Positions 1-8,740 of a stretch of 64,000 nt of DNA are shown here, in pieces; within the stretch, counting starts at the first letter, position 1, and each line of letters starts with the position of its first letter. Source of the DNA: Marinobacter sediminicola. Its GTDB lineage: Bacteria; Pseudomonadota; Gammaproteobacteria; Pseudomonadales; Oleiphilaceae. The position numbers and the translations under genes were made by a program. The notes beneath the pieces are model-generated. The model was not told the DNA's origin. It worked only from the letters and a program-made list of their open reading frames with translations, and did not search any database. The stretch is taken from contig NZ_JAVIXR010000001.1 in assembly GCF_031157525.1 (NCBI RefSeq), forward strand, positions 372,001 to 436,000, read 5' to 3'.

Positions 1-421
1 GGCAGCTGCAACCTTTGCGCTGCCAATCCGGGTATATATTGAAGATACAGACGCCGGCGGCATTGTTTATCATGCGCGTTACCTGCATTACATGGAGCGC
101 GCACGCACGGAGTGGGTGCGAAGTTGTGGGGTAGGGCTTCGGGCGGGGTTGGCTGAAAACATAAGCTATGTAGTACAACGTTTGTCGATTCACTACGCCA
201 TTCCAGCCATGCTGGATGATGAGCTTACCGTTACCGCAGAGCCAGTGGCCTTTGGGCGCGTCTGGATGGATTTCCGTCAACAGGTAGTGCGGGTAAAAGA
301 TGGCAAAAATTTGTGTGAGGCAAGCGTACGAGTTGCCTGTATAGCACTTGATAGTGGGCGCCCAAGGCGCTTACCTGAAAACATGCTGGAGCTTTTGGGG
401 CATAACTGCCCAAAGCTTTAA
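1..421 (+). CDS. ybgC: Acyl-CoA thioesterase YbgC, 5' end outside the window
   Basis: Hot-dog-fold thioesterase that begins the tol-pal operon in many gammaproteobacteria; the E. coli family member hydrolyses short-chain or hydroxy acyl-CoA in the cytoplasm. The reading frame is open from base 2, well upstream of the first ATG at 92, and already encodes the family motif EDTDAGGIVYHARYLHYMER around residues 14-33 of the visible part; the second Asp of EDTD is the expected catalytic acid. Starting at 92 would remove that motif, so the true start lies before base 1. About 139 residues are visible, near the usual length, so only a few codons are missing. tolQ follows 37 bases downstream. Assignment is secure; substrate is not determined by sequence. 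Confidence 0.93.
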   Translation, partial: AAATFALPIRVYIEDTDAGGIVYHARYLHYMERARTEWVRSCGVGLRAGLAENISYVVQRLSIHYAIPAMLDDELTVTAEPVAFGRVWMDFRQQVVRVKDGKNLCEASVRVACIALDSGRPRRLPENMLELLGHNCPKL

Positions 422-458
422 AATCGAAACAAAACACGAAATAACCCAGGAGTAAGTG

Positions 459-1148
459 GTGGATTCGGAACTGTCAGTCTGGAGTCTGATTGCAAATGCC
501 GGTGTGTTGGTTCAGCTGGTTATGTTGTTACTTGCCGCTGCATCGGTAATGTCCTGGGCGCTTATTTTTCAGCGCTTGCAGGTATTTCGCAAAGCCCGAC
601 AGGCGCAGTTGGCGTTTGAAGAGCGCTTCTGGTCTGGCATGGATCTGGGGCAACTCTACCGTGAGGTAAATGCCGAGCCCACGCCTTTCTCGGGCATGGA
701 AGCCTTATTCCGTGCCGGCTTCAAAGAGTTCTCGAGGCTTCGCCAGCAAAGCCGCGATGCCGATGCCGTTATGGAGGGCACGCAGCGCGCTATGCGGGTG
801 GCATTCTCCCGTGAGCAAGAGCGACTGGAAACCCACTTGCCGTTTTTAGCAACGGTAGGCTCAACAAGCCCCTATGTAGGTCTGTTTGGCACTGTGTGGG
901 GCATTATGAACTCGTTTCGGGGGTTGGCCCAGGTTCAGCAGGCCACGCTAGCAACGGTTGCGCCGGGCATCTCGGAAGCCCTGATTGCAACGGCCATGGG
1001 TTTGTTCGCAGCGATTCCAGCGGTTATCGCGTACAACCGGTTTTCCGCTAAATCAGATGCGCTGCTCAAAAACTACGAAACCTTCGCCGAAGAATTTTCC
1101 AGCATTCTGCATCGCCGTGTCCACAGCGCCGAGAAGGGCGCAGCTTGA
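459..1148 (+). CDS. tolQ: Tol-Pal system proton channel subunit TolQ
   Basis: Inner-membrane TolQ of the TolQ-TolR-TolA motor, which uses the proton gradient to drive outer-membrane constriction at division. It is a MotA/TolQ/ExbB family protein of 229 residues with three hydrophobic segments (about residues 14-36, 130-155 and 168-192) and the conserved stretch around GSTSPYVGLFGTVWGIMNSF. Two GTG codons stand in tandem at 456 and 459; the AGGAG at 448-452 is 3 bases from the first and 6 from the second, so I chose 459. It is followed after 34 bases by tolR in the same operon. Confidence 0.95.
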   Translation: MDSELSVWSLIANAGVLVQLVMLLLAAASVMSWALIFQRLQVFRKARQAQLAFEERFWSGMDLGQLYREVNAEPTPFSGMEALFRAGFKEFSRLRQQSRDADAVMEGTQRAMRVAFSREQERLETHLPFLATVGSTSPYVGLFGTVWGIMNSFRGLAQVQQATLATVAPGISEALIATAMGLFAAIPAVIAYNRFSAKSDALLKNYETFAEEFSSILHRRVHSAEKGAA

Positions 1149-1182
1149 TGATATTTACGGTTAACAGACGGAGCACAGCGCT

Positions 1183-1629
1183 ATGAAAGGCATGGGGATG
1201 ATGCCCGAAAACCGCAAGAAGCCGATGTCGGAAATCAACGTTGTTCCGTACATCGATGTGATGCTGGTGCTATTGATTATCTTCATGGTGACGGCACCTA
1301 TGCTTACCCAGGGCGTTAAGGTTGATCTTCCGGAGACATCGTCTGCGCCAATTACCGCCGACAAAAATGTGGAATCCATCATAGTGTCGGTGGACTCAAA
1401 TGGTGCCTATTACGTGGAAGTGGGAGATAAGGGGAGTGATCCAATGCCCCTGGCTGAAGTTCGAGCGCAGGTGGCAAAAATTCTTTCCCAAAGAACCTCC
1501 AGCGAAATTCTTGTGCGTGGTGATGAAAACGTTGATTACGGCACCGTTGTTCGCTTGATGGCGGCTTTACAGGGTGCAGGTGCAACCAGCATAGGGTTGA
1601 TTACCGATTCAGCCCCGGACGAAACGTGA
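1183..1629 (+). CDS. tolR: Tol-Pal system protein TolR
   Basis: Bitopic inner-membrane partner of TolQ in the ExbD/TolR family, 148 residues. The single membrane segment at about 20-42 contains the proton-carrying aspartate (Asp25 in NVVPYIDVMLVLLIIF), followed by the periplasmic domain. A GGAG about ten bases upstream supports ATG 1183, although ATGs at 1192, 1198 and 1201 are also in frame, so the exact N-terminus is uncertain by a few residues. It lies between tolQ and tolA with short gaps, as expected for the motor operon. Confidence 0.95.
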   Translation: MKGMGMMPENRKKPMSEINVVPYIDVMLVLLIIFMVTAPMLTQGVKVDLPETSSAPITADKNVESIIVSVDSNGAYYVEVGDKGSDPMPLAEVRAQVAKILSQRTSSEILVRGDENVDYGTVVRLMAALQGAGATSIGLITDSAPDET

Positions 1630-1651
1630 CACCAGCGCAGGCGGATTTGTT

Positions 1652-2689
1652 GTGAAAGGTCAGGAACGGGAATACACCAGCACCGGAGTGCCGCCCTGGC
1701 GGTCGCCAGTTGCGCTCTCAGTGGCTTTGCATCTGCTCATTGCTGGCGTGGCTCTGGCTGGTTGGTCGTGGTCGAATCCTATTAAGGAGCCGCCTCCCAG
1801 TAGTATTTCGGCGCGTCTGATCACCCAGCAGAAGCCTGAGCCAAGCCCGGTTGTGGAGCCGGTTGACCAGCCAGACAGAGAGCAGGAACGTAAAGAGCTG
1901 GAAAAGCAGAAGCAGGCGGAATTGCAGCAGCGCCAGAAAGAAGAAGAGGCGCGTAAAGCAGCCGAGAAGAAAAAGCGCGAAGAAGCCAAGCGCAAAGCCG
2001 AAGAGCAGGAGCGCAAGCGCGAGCAAGCCAAGGCTGAAGAGTTAAAGGTTCAAAAGCAGCGAGAGGCTGCGCGCCAGAAAGCCGAAGCAGAGGCAAAAGA
2101 GCGAGAGCGCCGCAAGGCAGAAGCAGACGCTGAGAAAAAGCGACAGAAAGAAGCCAAGCGCAAGGCGGAAGAGGAAAGACAACGCAAGGAAGAGCAGCGT
2201 AAGCGCGAAGAAGCTGAGCGTAAGAAGCAGGAAGAGCTTGCCCGCAAAGAAGCAGAGCGCAAACGGTTGGAAGCAGAACGCAAGTTGCAAGAGCAGCAGT
2301 TGGAAGCTCAGGCAGAACAGTCTCGCAAGGCCCGTGCAGATGAAGCGCGTCGCCAGGAGCAAGCAGCAGCGGCGAAAGCCCGCGAGAGCCAAATGTTGTC
2401 TGAAAGCCAGAAATATCAGGCGTTGATCCGTGAAAAGCTTAGCCAGGCGTGGTATCCGCCTTCATCGGCGACCGAAGACATGACTGCGCGTTTGCAGATC
2501 ACCTTGCTGCCAACCGGCGAGCTGGCAAGCGTTAAACTCGTGGCCAGTAGTGGAAATACTGCGTTCGATAACTCCGCTCTGGGTGCGGTAAAGTCACTAA
2601 ACCGATACCCGGTGCCATCTGAGCGAGACACGTTTGAAACCTATTTTCGCCAGTTTACGATCGAATTCAATCCTAAACGATTGAGATAA
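1652..2689 (+). CDS. tolA: Tol-Pal system protein TolA
   Basis: Periplasm-spanning TolA, which links the TolQR motor to TolB and Pal. Visible architecture over 345 residues: cytoplasmic tail, one membrane helix at about 20-42, a very long charged Lys/Glu/Ala/Gln/Arg-rich helical stalk at about 70-255 (low complexity, biased to GAA, AAG, GCA and CGC codons), and a C-terminal globular domain at about 260-345 starting near YQALIREKLSQAWYPP. The start is a GTG at 1652 with only a weak upstream GGCGGA. The repetitive stalk leaves all reading frames open on both strands, producing spurious antisense ORFs that I do not count as genes. Confidence 0.93.
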   Translation: MKGQEREYTSTGVPPWRSPVALSVALHLLIAGVALAGWSWSNPIKEPPPSSISARLITQQKPEPSPVVEPVDQPDREQERKELEKQKQAELQQRQKEEEARKAAEKKKREEAKRKAEEQERKREQAKAEELKVQKQREAARQKAEAEAKERERRKAEADAEKKRQKEAKRKAEEERQRKEEQRKREEAERKKQEELARKEAERKRLEAERKLQEQQLEAQAEQSRKARADEARRQEQAAAAKARESQMLSESQKYQALIREKLSQAWYPPSSATEDMTARLQITLLPTGELASVKLVASSGNTAFDNSALGAVKSLNRYPVPSERDTFETYFRQFTIEFNPKRLR

Positions 2690-2705
2690 GGATACGGGTA
2701 ACACC

Positions 2706-4019
2706 ATGAAGCAGAAAATCTCATTCAGGCTACCGATAACGATTATCGCAGCGTTTTTCGTGATGCTGACAGCCGCTGGAAGTGCTCAAGCTGAGCTGTT
2801 GATTCGTATCACTGAGGGTGCAGACTCCGCTATTCCGGTATCTGTGGTTCCGTTTGCTGAAAATGGCAGCATGCCTGTAGGGGATAAACTAAGCAGCATT
2901 GTGCAGGCCGACCTGGCGATGAGTGGCGAGTTTCGCCCCCTGCCACCGGAGAAAATGCTAAGCCTTCCATCAAAACGATCGGATGTGTATTTCCGGGATT
3001 GGCGCTTGCTTGGCCAGCGCTATGTTTTGGTGGGTGAGCTCACACGCACGGGTGACAGGGTAGAGGCTCGTTATGAGCTGTTTGATGTTAACCGCGAAGA
3101 GAGAATACTTGGGGAGACCGCTGGCGCTCCAGCCTCTAATATTCGCTCACTGGCTCACCACGTTAGCGATAAGGTGTATGAGGCGATTACGGGTGCACCC
3201 GGTGCTTTTTCTACCAAGCTGGCGTACGTAACGCTGGAGCGGGAAAACGGGAAATCCCGGTACCGGCTACAAGTCAGCGACATAGACGGTAAGCGAGCCG
3301 GAATTCGCCTTGAGAGTAAAGAACCGATTCTTTCCCCGGCCTGGTCGCCGGATGGCAGAAAGTTGGCGTATGTGTCTTTTGAAACCGGCAAACCCGCTAT
3401 ATTTGTTCATGAACTCAGTTCGGGGCAGCGTACCAAGGTGGCCGATTTCCCTGGGTTGAACTCGGCGCCAGCATGGTCACAGGATGGTCAGTCGCTGCTG
3501 ATGACCTTGTCTAAAGACGGCAATGCCGAGATCTATCAGATGAATCTTCAGTCCCGTAAGGTGACGAAACTCAGTAACCACTGGGCGATTGATACTGAAG
3601 CCGCATGGGACAGTGCGGGTAAGGGCATTTTCTTTACATCGGACCGTTCAGGTGGGCCGCAGATCTACTACATGGCAAAGCCGGGAGCTGAGCCGCGGCG
3701 GATAACTTTCGGCAGCCGCTACAACGCTCGCCCGCGTCCCGATAACACAGGTAAATATGTGTATTACGTGCACCAGCGCGATCGGGCATTCACGATTGCT
3801 CGCACGAATCTTGAGACCGATGAGGAAACCGTCCTCACTCGCACAGAATCCGATGAGTCTCCCAGCGTGTCGCCAAACGGCCGCATGCTGATATACGCCA
3901 CCAAGCAGAGCGGTGAAAGCGTGCTGACTGTTATCTCAGCAGATGGCGGTGCCGCATATAGCCTTCCCGCTTCGGAAGGGGATGTCCGCGACCCGGCCTG
4001 GGGGCCTATTGTTCGGTAG
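2706..4019 (+). CDS. tolB: Tol-Pal system periplasmic beta-propeller TolB
   Basis: TolB of 437 residues: a cleavable signal peptide (about residues 1-29, ending AGSAQA), an N-terminal alpha/beta domain to about residue 160, and a C-terminal six-bladed propeller made of WD40-like PD40 repeats, seen as recurring blocks such as LSPAWSPDGRKLAYVS, SAPAWSQDGQSLLMTL and DTEAAWDSAGKGIFFTS. It binds Pal and the TolA C-terminus in the periplasm. AAGGA lies about 12 bases before the ATG. A stem-loop begins just after the stop codon (separate entry). Confidence 0.96.
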   Translation: MKQKISFRLPITIIAAFFVMLTAAGSAQAELLIRITEGADSAIPVSVVPFAENGSMPVGDKLSSIVQADLAMSGEFRPLPPEKMLSLPSKRSDVYFRDWRLLGQRYVLVGELTRTGDRVEARYELFDVNREERILGETAGAPASNIRSLAHHVSDKVYEAITGAPGAFSTKLAYVTLERENGKSRYRLQVSDIDGKRAGIRLESKEPILSPAWSPDGRKLAYVSFETGKPAIFVHELSSGQRTKVADFPGLNSAPAWSQDGQSLLMTLSKDGNAEIYQMNLQSRKVTKLSNHWAIDTEAAWDSAGKGIFFTSDRSGGPQIYYMAKPGAEPRRITFGSRYNARPRPDNTGKYVYYVHQRDRAFTIARTNLETDEETVLTRTESDESPSVSPNGRMLIYATKQSGESVLTVISADGGAAYSLPASEGDVRDPAWGPIVR

Positions 4020-4020
4020 T

Positions 4021-4044
4021 AGATGGGTGCAACGGCATCCATCT
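4021..4044 (+). other. Stem-loop in the tolB-pal intergenic region
   Basis: AGATGGGTGC (4021-4030), tetraloop AACG, GCATCCATCT (4035-4044): ten consecutive pairs including one G-U. It starts one base after the tolB stop and ends 42 bases before pal. No T-run follows, so it is not a standard intrinsic terminator. An mRNA-stability or processing element that lets pal, the most abundant product, accumulate separately is plausible but is inference. Confidence 0.6.
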
Positions 4045-4086
4045 GAAGAGTCGAAGTTCAAATCAACCAACGGAAAGGAATAAATC

Positions 4087-4656
4087 ATGAAGTTGTCAGT
4101 CCAAGCCAAAGTAGTTGCACTGCTGTTTTCCGCAGGCCTCTTCGCCGGTTGTAGTACGACAGGCGAAAATATGGATGACGGAGCTTACGGCTCCGATGTT
4201 CAGCCTATCGATCAGGATGGCGGCTCTACCGTTTATGGCGGTGGCGATCAGGGCGGCATTTCTTCGTCGTCAATGACCGAAGACGAGCGCATGGAAATTG
4301 AAAAGCAGGCAGAGCAGGCTGCTCTGCGGGATATTACAACCTTCTATTTCGATTTCGATACCTCTGAGATCAAGCCCGAAGCCCGTGATGTACTCATGGC
4401 GCACGCACGCTATCTGTCCAGCAATCCTGGCCAGAAGGTTCGTCTGGAAGGTCACGGTGATGAACGCGGTTCAAAGGAATATAACCTGGCACTGGGTGAG
4501 CGCCGTGCGAATGCCGTTCAGCGTTTCCTGATTGTGAATGGTGCTTCACGGGGCCAGATGGAAACCGTAAGCTATGGTGAAGAGAAGCCGGCGGTTATGG
4601 GTTCGACAGAGAGCGCATGGGCACAAAATCGCCGTGTGGAACTCGTATTCGAGTAA
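4087..4656 (+). CDS. pal: Peptidoglycan-associated lipoprotein Pal
   Basis: Outer-membrane lipoprotein that binds peptidoglycan and TolB. There is a type II signal peptide with lipobox LFAGC (Cys22 is the lipidated residue), a Gly/Ser-rich acidic linker to about residue 75, and a C-terminal OmpA-like domain (about 85-189) with the characteristic stretch LEGHGDERGSKEYNLALGER that contacts diaminopimelate. Length of 189 residues is normal. AAGGA lies 8 bases before the start codon. It is preceded by the tolB-pal stem-loop and followed 27 bases later by cpoB. Confidence 0.97.
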   Translation: MKLSVQAKVVALLFSAGLFAGCSTTGENMDDGAYGSDVQPIDQDGGSTVYGGGDQGGISSSSMTEDERMEIEKQAEQAALRDITTFYFDFDTSEIKPEARDVLMAHARYLSSNPGQKVRLEGHGDERGSKEYNLALGERRANAVQRFLIVNGASRGQMETVSYGEEKPAVMGSTESAWAQNRRVELVFE

Positions 4657-4683
4657 ACACATATACAACATCAGGTTAAACCC

Positions 4684-5445
4684 ATGAGAAAACAGCTCAT
4701 GGCGGCAGTGATTTTCCCGCTTGCCTTAGGGCAGGCGGGGACAACGCTGGCGCAGTCATCTACCCCCGCATTCCAGAGCAATGCCTCTGAAGCTCAGCGC
4801 AAGGCCAATGCCAGCCAGGCTACGTCTGAGTTGTTTTACATGATTCAGCAGCTTCAGGGTGAAGTCAGGCGGCTACAGGGTGAATCGGAAGAGCAGAGGC
4901 ATCTGATAAAGCGTCTGCAAGATCAGGGGAGGGATCGTTACATTGATCTCGATCAGCGCATACTCGATCTTTCAGAGAAGGTATCTGCTCAACCCCAGGC
5001 AGCAGCTAGCGGCGACTCCGGAAAGAGTAAGCCTGCAGCTATACGTGAGTATCGTCAGCCCGAAGCAGAGGAGCGGAAGGCGTACACCGCCATTCAGGAT
5101 CTCATTCATAGCCAGAAAAAATACGACGAAGCCATCAGCCGTATTTATGAATTCATAGATAAGTATCCCGAAGGCGATCTTACGGTCAATGCGTACTATT
5201 GGCTGGGTGAGGTGTATCTGGTCAAACCTCAACTTGAGCAAGCGCGTCAGGCCTTCTCCATTGTTGCAACCCGTTATGCGGACCACCGTAAGGCGCCGGA
5301 TGCCGTCTACAAGCTGGGAGTAACCCTTGATCGGCTTGATAAGAAGGCCGAAGCCCGTCAACAAATGGAGCAGGTTGTAAACGACTATCCCGAGAGTGAT
5401 GCTGCGGGGCTTGCCAGAAAATATCTGGGGTCTGCCCAGGGTTAA
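4684..5445 (+). CDS. cpoB: Cell division coordinator CpoB (YbgF)
   Basis: Periplasmic protein that in E. coli coordinates Tol-Pal energised outer-membrane constriction with PBP1B activity. The 253 residues show a signal peptide (about 1-24), an N-terminal coiled coil rich in Gln/Arg/Glu (about 48-85) that mediates trimerisation in the family, a short linker, and tetratricopeptide repeats from about 125 to the end (blocks YDEAISRIYEFIDKYPEGD, QARQAFSIVATRYADHRKAP, AEARQQMEQVVNDYPESD). It closes the tol-pal operon; the tRNA-Lys promoter follows. Confidence 0.93.
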   Translation: MRKQLMAAVIFPLALGQAGTTLAQSSTPAFQSNASEAQRKANASQATSELFYMIQQLQGEVRRLQGESEEQRHLIKRLQDQGRDRYIDLDQRILDLSEKVSAQPQAAASGDSGKSKPAAIREYRQPEAEERKAYTAIQDLIHSQKKYDEAISRIYEFIDKYPEGDLTVNAYYWLGEVYLVKPQLEQARQAFSIVATRYADHRKAPDAVYKLGVTLDRLDKKAEARQQMEQVVNDYPESDAAGLARKYLGSAQG

Positions 5446-5490
5446 TAACACGGTAATCGGAAAAATATTAGAAAACATGGCGAGAGGGGG

Positions 5491-5518
5491 TTGATCGTCA
5501 GGGAAAAATCATTACTAT
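5491..5518 (+). promoter_or_regulatory. Sigma-70 promoter of the tRNA-Lys operon
   Basis: TTGATC (5491-5496), 16-base spacer, TACTAT (5513-5518), followed by a GC-rich stretch (GCGCCTCGC) before the tRNA at 5532. A GC-rich discriminator is typical of stringently controlled stable-RNA promoters. Found by eye; the match is 4/6 in each box. Confidence 0.55.
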
Positions 5519-5531
5519 ATGCGCCTCGCTT

Positions 5532-5607
5532 GGGTCGTTAGCTCAGTTGGTAGAGCAGTTGGCTTTTAACCAATTGGTCGATGGTTCGAATCCATCACGA
5601 CCCACCA
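5532..5607 (+). tRNA. tRNA-Lys (anticodon TTT), copy 1
   Basis: 76-base cloverleaf with encoded CCA: acceptor GGGTCGT pairs with ACGACCC, D-loop AGCTCAGTTGGTAGAGC, anticodon loop CTTTTAA carrying TTT, T-arm GATGG-TTCGAAT-CCATC. Identical over all 76 bases to the copy at 5680. Confidence 0.98.
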
Positions 5608-5616
5608 ATTCGAATT

Positions 5617-5642
5617 CCGGAGCAATTGCTGAGCCGCTCCGG
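5617..5642 (+). other. Inverted repeat in the tRNA-Lys spacer
   Basis: CCGGAGC (5617-5623) and GCTCCGG (5636-5642) form a seven-pair stem with a 12-base loop in the 72-base spacer between the two tRNA genes. It may be a processing or folding element of the dicistronic precursor. There is no T-run. Confidence 0.4.
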
Positions 5643-5679
5643 GATCGATCAGGGTCACCAGGCACTGATCACCTGTTTA

Positions 5680-5755
5680 GGGTCGTTAGCTCAGTTGGTA
5701 GAGCAGTTGGCTTTTAACCAATTGGTCGATGGTTCGAATCCATCACGACCCACCA
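5680..5755 (+). tRNA. tRNA-Lys (anticodon TTT), copy 2
   Basis: Same 76-base sequence as copy 1, including the encoded CCA. It lies 72 bases downstream with no promoter evident between, so the pair is probably one transcript ending at the terminator at 5840. Confidence 0.98.
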
Positions 5756-5839
5756 TTATCAGCAGTACGAAGAATCAAGGTTTGTTAGTTTACAAAGCTT
5801 GATTTGGAAGGATCGAAAGCATTGCGAGTTAAAGCTTAA

Positions 5840-5868
5840 GGGCTGCAGAAATGCAGTCCTTTTTTTTT
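5840..5868 (+). terminator. Intrinsic terminator after the tRNA-Lys pair
   Basis: GGGCTGCA, GAAA tetraloop, TGCAGTCC (eight pairs, one of them G-U), followed by nine T residues (5860-5868). A textbook Rho-independent terminator on the plus strand. Confidence 0.9.
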
Positions 5869-6041
5869 ACTTGCCGGTTTTTCAGCAGGCAAAACGGAAT
5901 TTGCGGGCTCGGTATAGTCCCTACAGCGCTATCGGTATCTGAAATGATATACTCAAGGGCAGAATGTAGCTGGCGGAAAGTATCTGGTGCCACGTAATTG
6001 GTTTCACGTGATTGCTTCCTGTTGATTGAGAGTGACCGTAC

Positions 6042-7103
6042 ATGACTATAGCTGAAGACCGAATTCTTGTTCAGGAACACCTGGCCCATGCAGCGGAGCC
6101 CAAGCCGCTCAGCGCTGATGAGAAGGCGCGGCTTGAATCCCGCATCAAGGAAGTCCTCAAGGAAAAAGACGCCGTACTCGTGGCGCATTATTACACCGAC
6201 CCCGACATCCAGCGTCTCGCTGAAGAAACCGGCGGTTGCGTTGCAGACTCACTTGAAATGGCTCGTTTCGGAAATCAACATCCGGCCTCTACAGTGGTCG
6301 TGGCGGGCGTCCGATTCATGGGTGAAACTGCCAAAATACTGAACCCGGAAAAACGCGTTTTAATGCCCACCCTTGAAGCAACCTGCTCACTCGATATCGG
6401 GTGTCCTGCCGATGAGTTTCAGGCCTTCTGCGATGAGCACAGTGACCGTACCGTTGTGGTTTATGCGAATACGTCCGCCGCTGTCAAAGCCCGTGCAGAC
6501 TGGGTTGTAACCTCCAGCTGTGCTCAGGCTATCGTTGAAGATCTTGATTCGAGGGGAGAGAAGATACTTTGGGCCCCTGACAAGCATCTCGGGCACTACG
6601 TGCAGAAAACGACCGGGGCCGACATGCTGCTGTGGGATGGTTCCTGCATAGTGCACGAAGAATTCAAGCACCGTGGCCTGGAAGACCTCAAGGCTCTATA
6701 CCCGAATGCGGCCATACTGGTTCACCCTGAATCTCCCGATGCTGTTGTGGAAATGGCGGATGTTGTTGGCTCAACCTCTCAGTTGATTCACGCTGTGCAG
6801 AACCTGCCAAATCAGGAATTCATCGTTGCTACCGATAATGGCATTTTCTATAAAATGCAGCAGTTGGCACCGAATAAGACGCTGATAGAGGCGCCTACAG
6901 CTGGCAACGGGGCTACCTGTCGCAGCTGTGCCCAGTGCCCGTGGATGGCCATGAATGGCCTGGAGAACCTTCTTGCTGTGATTGAAAAGGGCGATCAGGA
7001 AGTGCTTGTGGATGCACAAACCCGGGAGGCTGCACTTAAACCCTTGCGGCGTATGCTCGATTTCACTGCGGGGATGAACCTGAAAGCGGCGGGTAACGCC
7101 TGA
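6042..7103 (+). CDS. nadA: Quinolinate synthase NadA
   Basis: Iron-sulfur enzyme that condenses iminoaspartate with dihydroxyacetone phosphate to quinolinate in de novo NAD synthesis. At 353 residues it matches the long NadA class. Conserved cysteines expected to hold the [4Fe-4S] cluster are present, with conserved blocks [40 protein letters not shown] and the C-terminal [13 protein letters not shown]. The ATG at 6042 follows a weak GAGAG. It lies downstream of the tRNA terminator, so it needs its own promoter in 5870-6040. Its stop is two bases from the stop of the convergent protease gene. Confidence 0.97.
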   Translation: MTIAEDRILVQEHLAHAAEPKPLSADEKARLESRIKEVLKEKDAVLVAHYYTDPDIQRLAEETGGCVADSLEMARFGNQHPASTVVVAGVRFMGETAKILNPEKRVLMPTLEATCSLDIGCPADEFQAFCDEHSDRTVVVYANTSAAVKARADWVVTSSCAQAIVEDLDSRGEKILWAPDKHLGHYVQKTTGADMLLWDGSCIVHEEFKHRGLEDLKALYPNAAILVHPESPDAVVEMADVVGSTSQLIHAVQNLPNQEFIVATDNGIFYKMQQLAPNKTLIEAPTAGNGATCRSCAQCPWMAMNGLENLLAVIEKGDQEVLVDAQTREAALKPLRRMLDFTAGMNLKAAGNA

Positions 7104-7105
7104 TT

Positions 7106-8581
7106 TCAATTGTTTCTGCGGGCTTGGTGGCGGCTGGTGATCTCGGCTAGCCGCTCACTTACCACTTGTCGTTGAGCTGAGCCGGCAGGCAGTTTTTCCT
7201 GAGCCTGCCTGAGCTGCCTCTGGGCAGACTCCAGATCCCCCATAAGAGCGTCATATTCCGCCCTGGCGCGGTGAACTCCCACGATGTTCCTGGCCATGCC
7301 TTCGGCTTCTGCCAGGCGTAACCATAGATATTCCTGTTGCGGCATTTTGCGGGTTAGTTGCGTCAAATGCTCGGCCGCCTTAGTGCCGTTGCCTGCCGCT
7401 ATTTCCACATCGGCGAGTGTTGATGTAATTGGGTAGTTGCCCGGGTTCCTGCTCAAAGCATCTTTTAGAACAGATCGAGCCTCATCCAGCTTGTTTTCCT
7501 GAATATATATCTCTGCCAGGGTTACCTGCAAAGTTATCCGCCCCGGGCTGTTCTTCAATAGCTCGTTGATGACTTTTGCTGCTTTTTCAGCCTGGTTGTT
7601 GCTCAGGTAGGCGACTGCCAGTCCATAACGAATGACTTCGTTCGTTTCCGCATCCGGTTTTTTCAGGTAATTTTCGAAGGTGTCCACCGCTATTTCGGGA
7701 GACGCCGCGTAGTGAACTTGTAGGCGGCTGCGCATCAGGTGGTATTCCTGGCCATCCCGGATGGTTTTCTCGGGGTATTGTTCCGCACGGTTACGGGTAT
7801 CGGCCACCCGGCTTTGGGTCAGAGGGTGAGTTGAAAGGTACTCAGGCATGTTGTTGCCCTGCAGCCTGTTCTGCCGCATCATTATTTCGAACATTTCAGG
7901 CATGCCCCGTGGGTCCATTCCCGCAGTAGCGAGAATATCCAGCCCCACTCTGTCTGCTTCCTGCTCGTGGGAGCGGCTGTAGGCCAGCATGTTTTGTATG
8001 GCCAGTGCTTGTGTGCCGGCAATCGCCGCAATGCCTATATCGGATTGAGTGACCGCAGAGAGCACGATGCCGGCAATCATACCCGCAAGCGTTAAGGGTG
8101 CGCTGGTCTCCTGCTGCTCAAGACGACGGGCGAAGTGCCGCTGGCTAAGGTGAGCAAGTTCGTGAGCGAGCACCGATGCAAACTGTTGTTCTGTGGCGGC
8201 GTTGAGAAACAGCCCGCCGTTTACACCGACAATGCCCCCAGGCACTGCGAAAGCATTGAGGGCCGGGCTATCAATAAGCGCGAGCGTAATATCGCGATTT
8301 TCCAGGGGAGCTGAGGGCACCAGCCGGTAAACAATGGCACTGAGGTAGTCGTAAATAAGTGGGTCGGTGATACGCGGAGCGGATCGGCGGATCGACACCA
8401 TAACCTGTTGCCCAATGTCACTCTCCTGATGCCCGGAAATAAGCCCGCCGCCTGTTCCACCAATATTCGGCAGCCGGGTATCCTGAGCGTGCGATACAGA
8501 GCTCAAGGCCAGTAAGAAAGCCAGAATGGTTGCTGTTGAAATCTTCCGGTACCCACGAAACTCCGATAGAACGTCATTCAT
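7106..8581 (-). CDS. bepA: M48 family metalloprotease with TPR repeats, BepA-like
   Basis: Periplasmic zinc protease/chaperone related to E. coli BepA (YfgC), which works in outer-membrane protein (LptD) assembly and turnover. From ATG 8581 it has 491 residues: signal peptide (about 1-33, ending SVSHA), M48 peptidase domain with the zinc motif HELAH (in LAHELAHLSQRHFARR) and the downstream EQEAD glutamate ligand, then TPR-type helices from about residue 290 to the end. An upstream TTG in the same frame (8635) would add 18 residues before the signal peptide and has no good ribosome site, so I rejected it. Convergent with nadA, with only two bases between stops. Confidence 0.88.
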   Translation of the reverse strand: MNDVLSEFRGYRKISTATILAFLLALSSVSHAQDTRLPNIGGTGGGLISGHQESDIGQQVMVSIRRSAPRITDPLIYDYLSAIVYRLVPSAPLENRDITLALIDSPALNAFAVPGGIVGVNGGLFLNAATEQQFASVLAHELAHLSQRHFARRLEQQETSAPLTLAGMIAGIVLSAVTQSDIGIAAIAGTQALAIQNMLAYSRSHEQEADRVGLDILATAGMDPRGMPEMFEIMMRQNRLQGNNMPEYLSTHPLTQSRVADTRNRAEQYPEKTIRDGQEYHLMRSRLQVHYAASPEIAVDTFENYLKKPDAETNEVIRYGLAVAYLSNNQAEKAAKVINELLKNSPGRITLQVTLAEIYIQENKLDEARSVLKDALSRNPGNYPITSTLADVEIAAGNGTKAAEHLTQLTRKMPQQEYLWLRLAEAEGMARNIVGVHRARAEYDALMGDLESAQRQLRQAQEKLPAGSAQRQVVSERLAEITSRHQARRNN

Positions 8582-8740
8582 GTAATGCAGTGTGCTCCTG
8601 GTTCTGGCTGCTGTTGAGACAGCGTATCCCGTCAAAAAATCCGGATCTGCTGATTAACAGGTATTGTGATGCAATACAGTATCACTGGAGGCATAATGCC
8701 GGCTTGCGAATTTCATGTCTTGTGATGGTGCACCTTCTTT

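Noticed and set aside
1660..2392. Several antisense frames rich in Leu, Phe and Cys across tolA
   Set aside because: The Lys/Glu/Ala stalk repeats keep all frames open; the translations are low-complexity mirror images.
5532..5755. tRNA-Lys duplication as an integrated-element attachment site
   Set aside because: Only 72 bases separate the copies and no integrase or mobile genes lie near.
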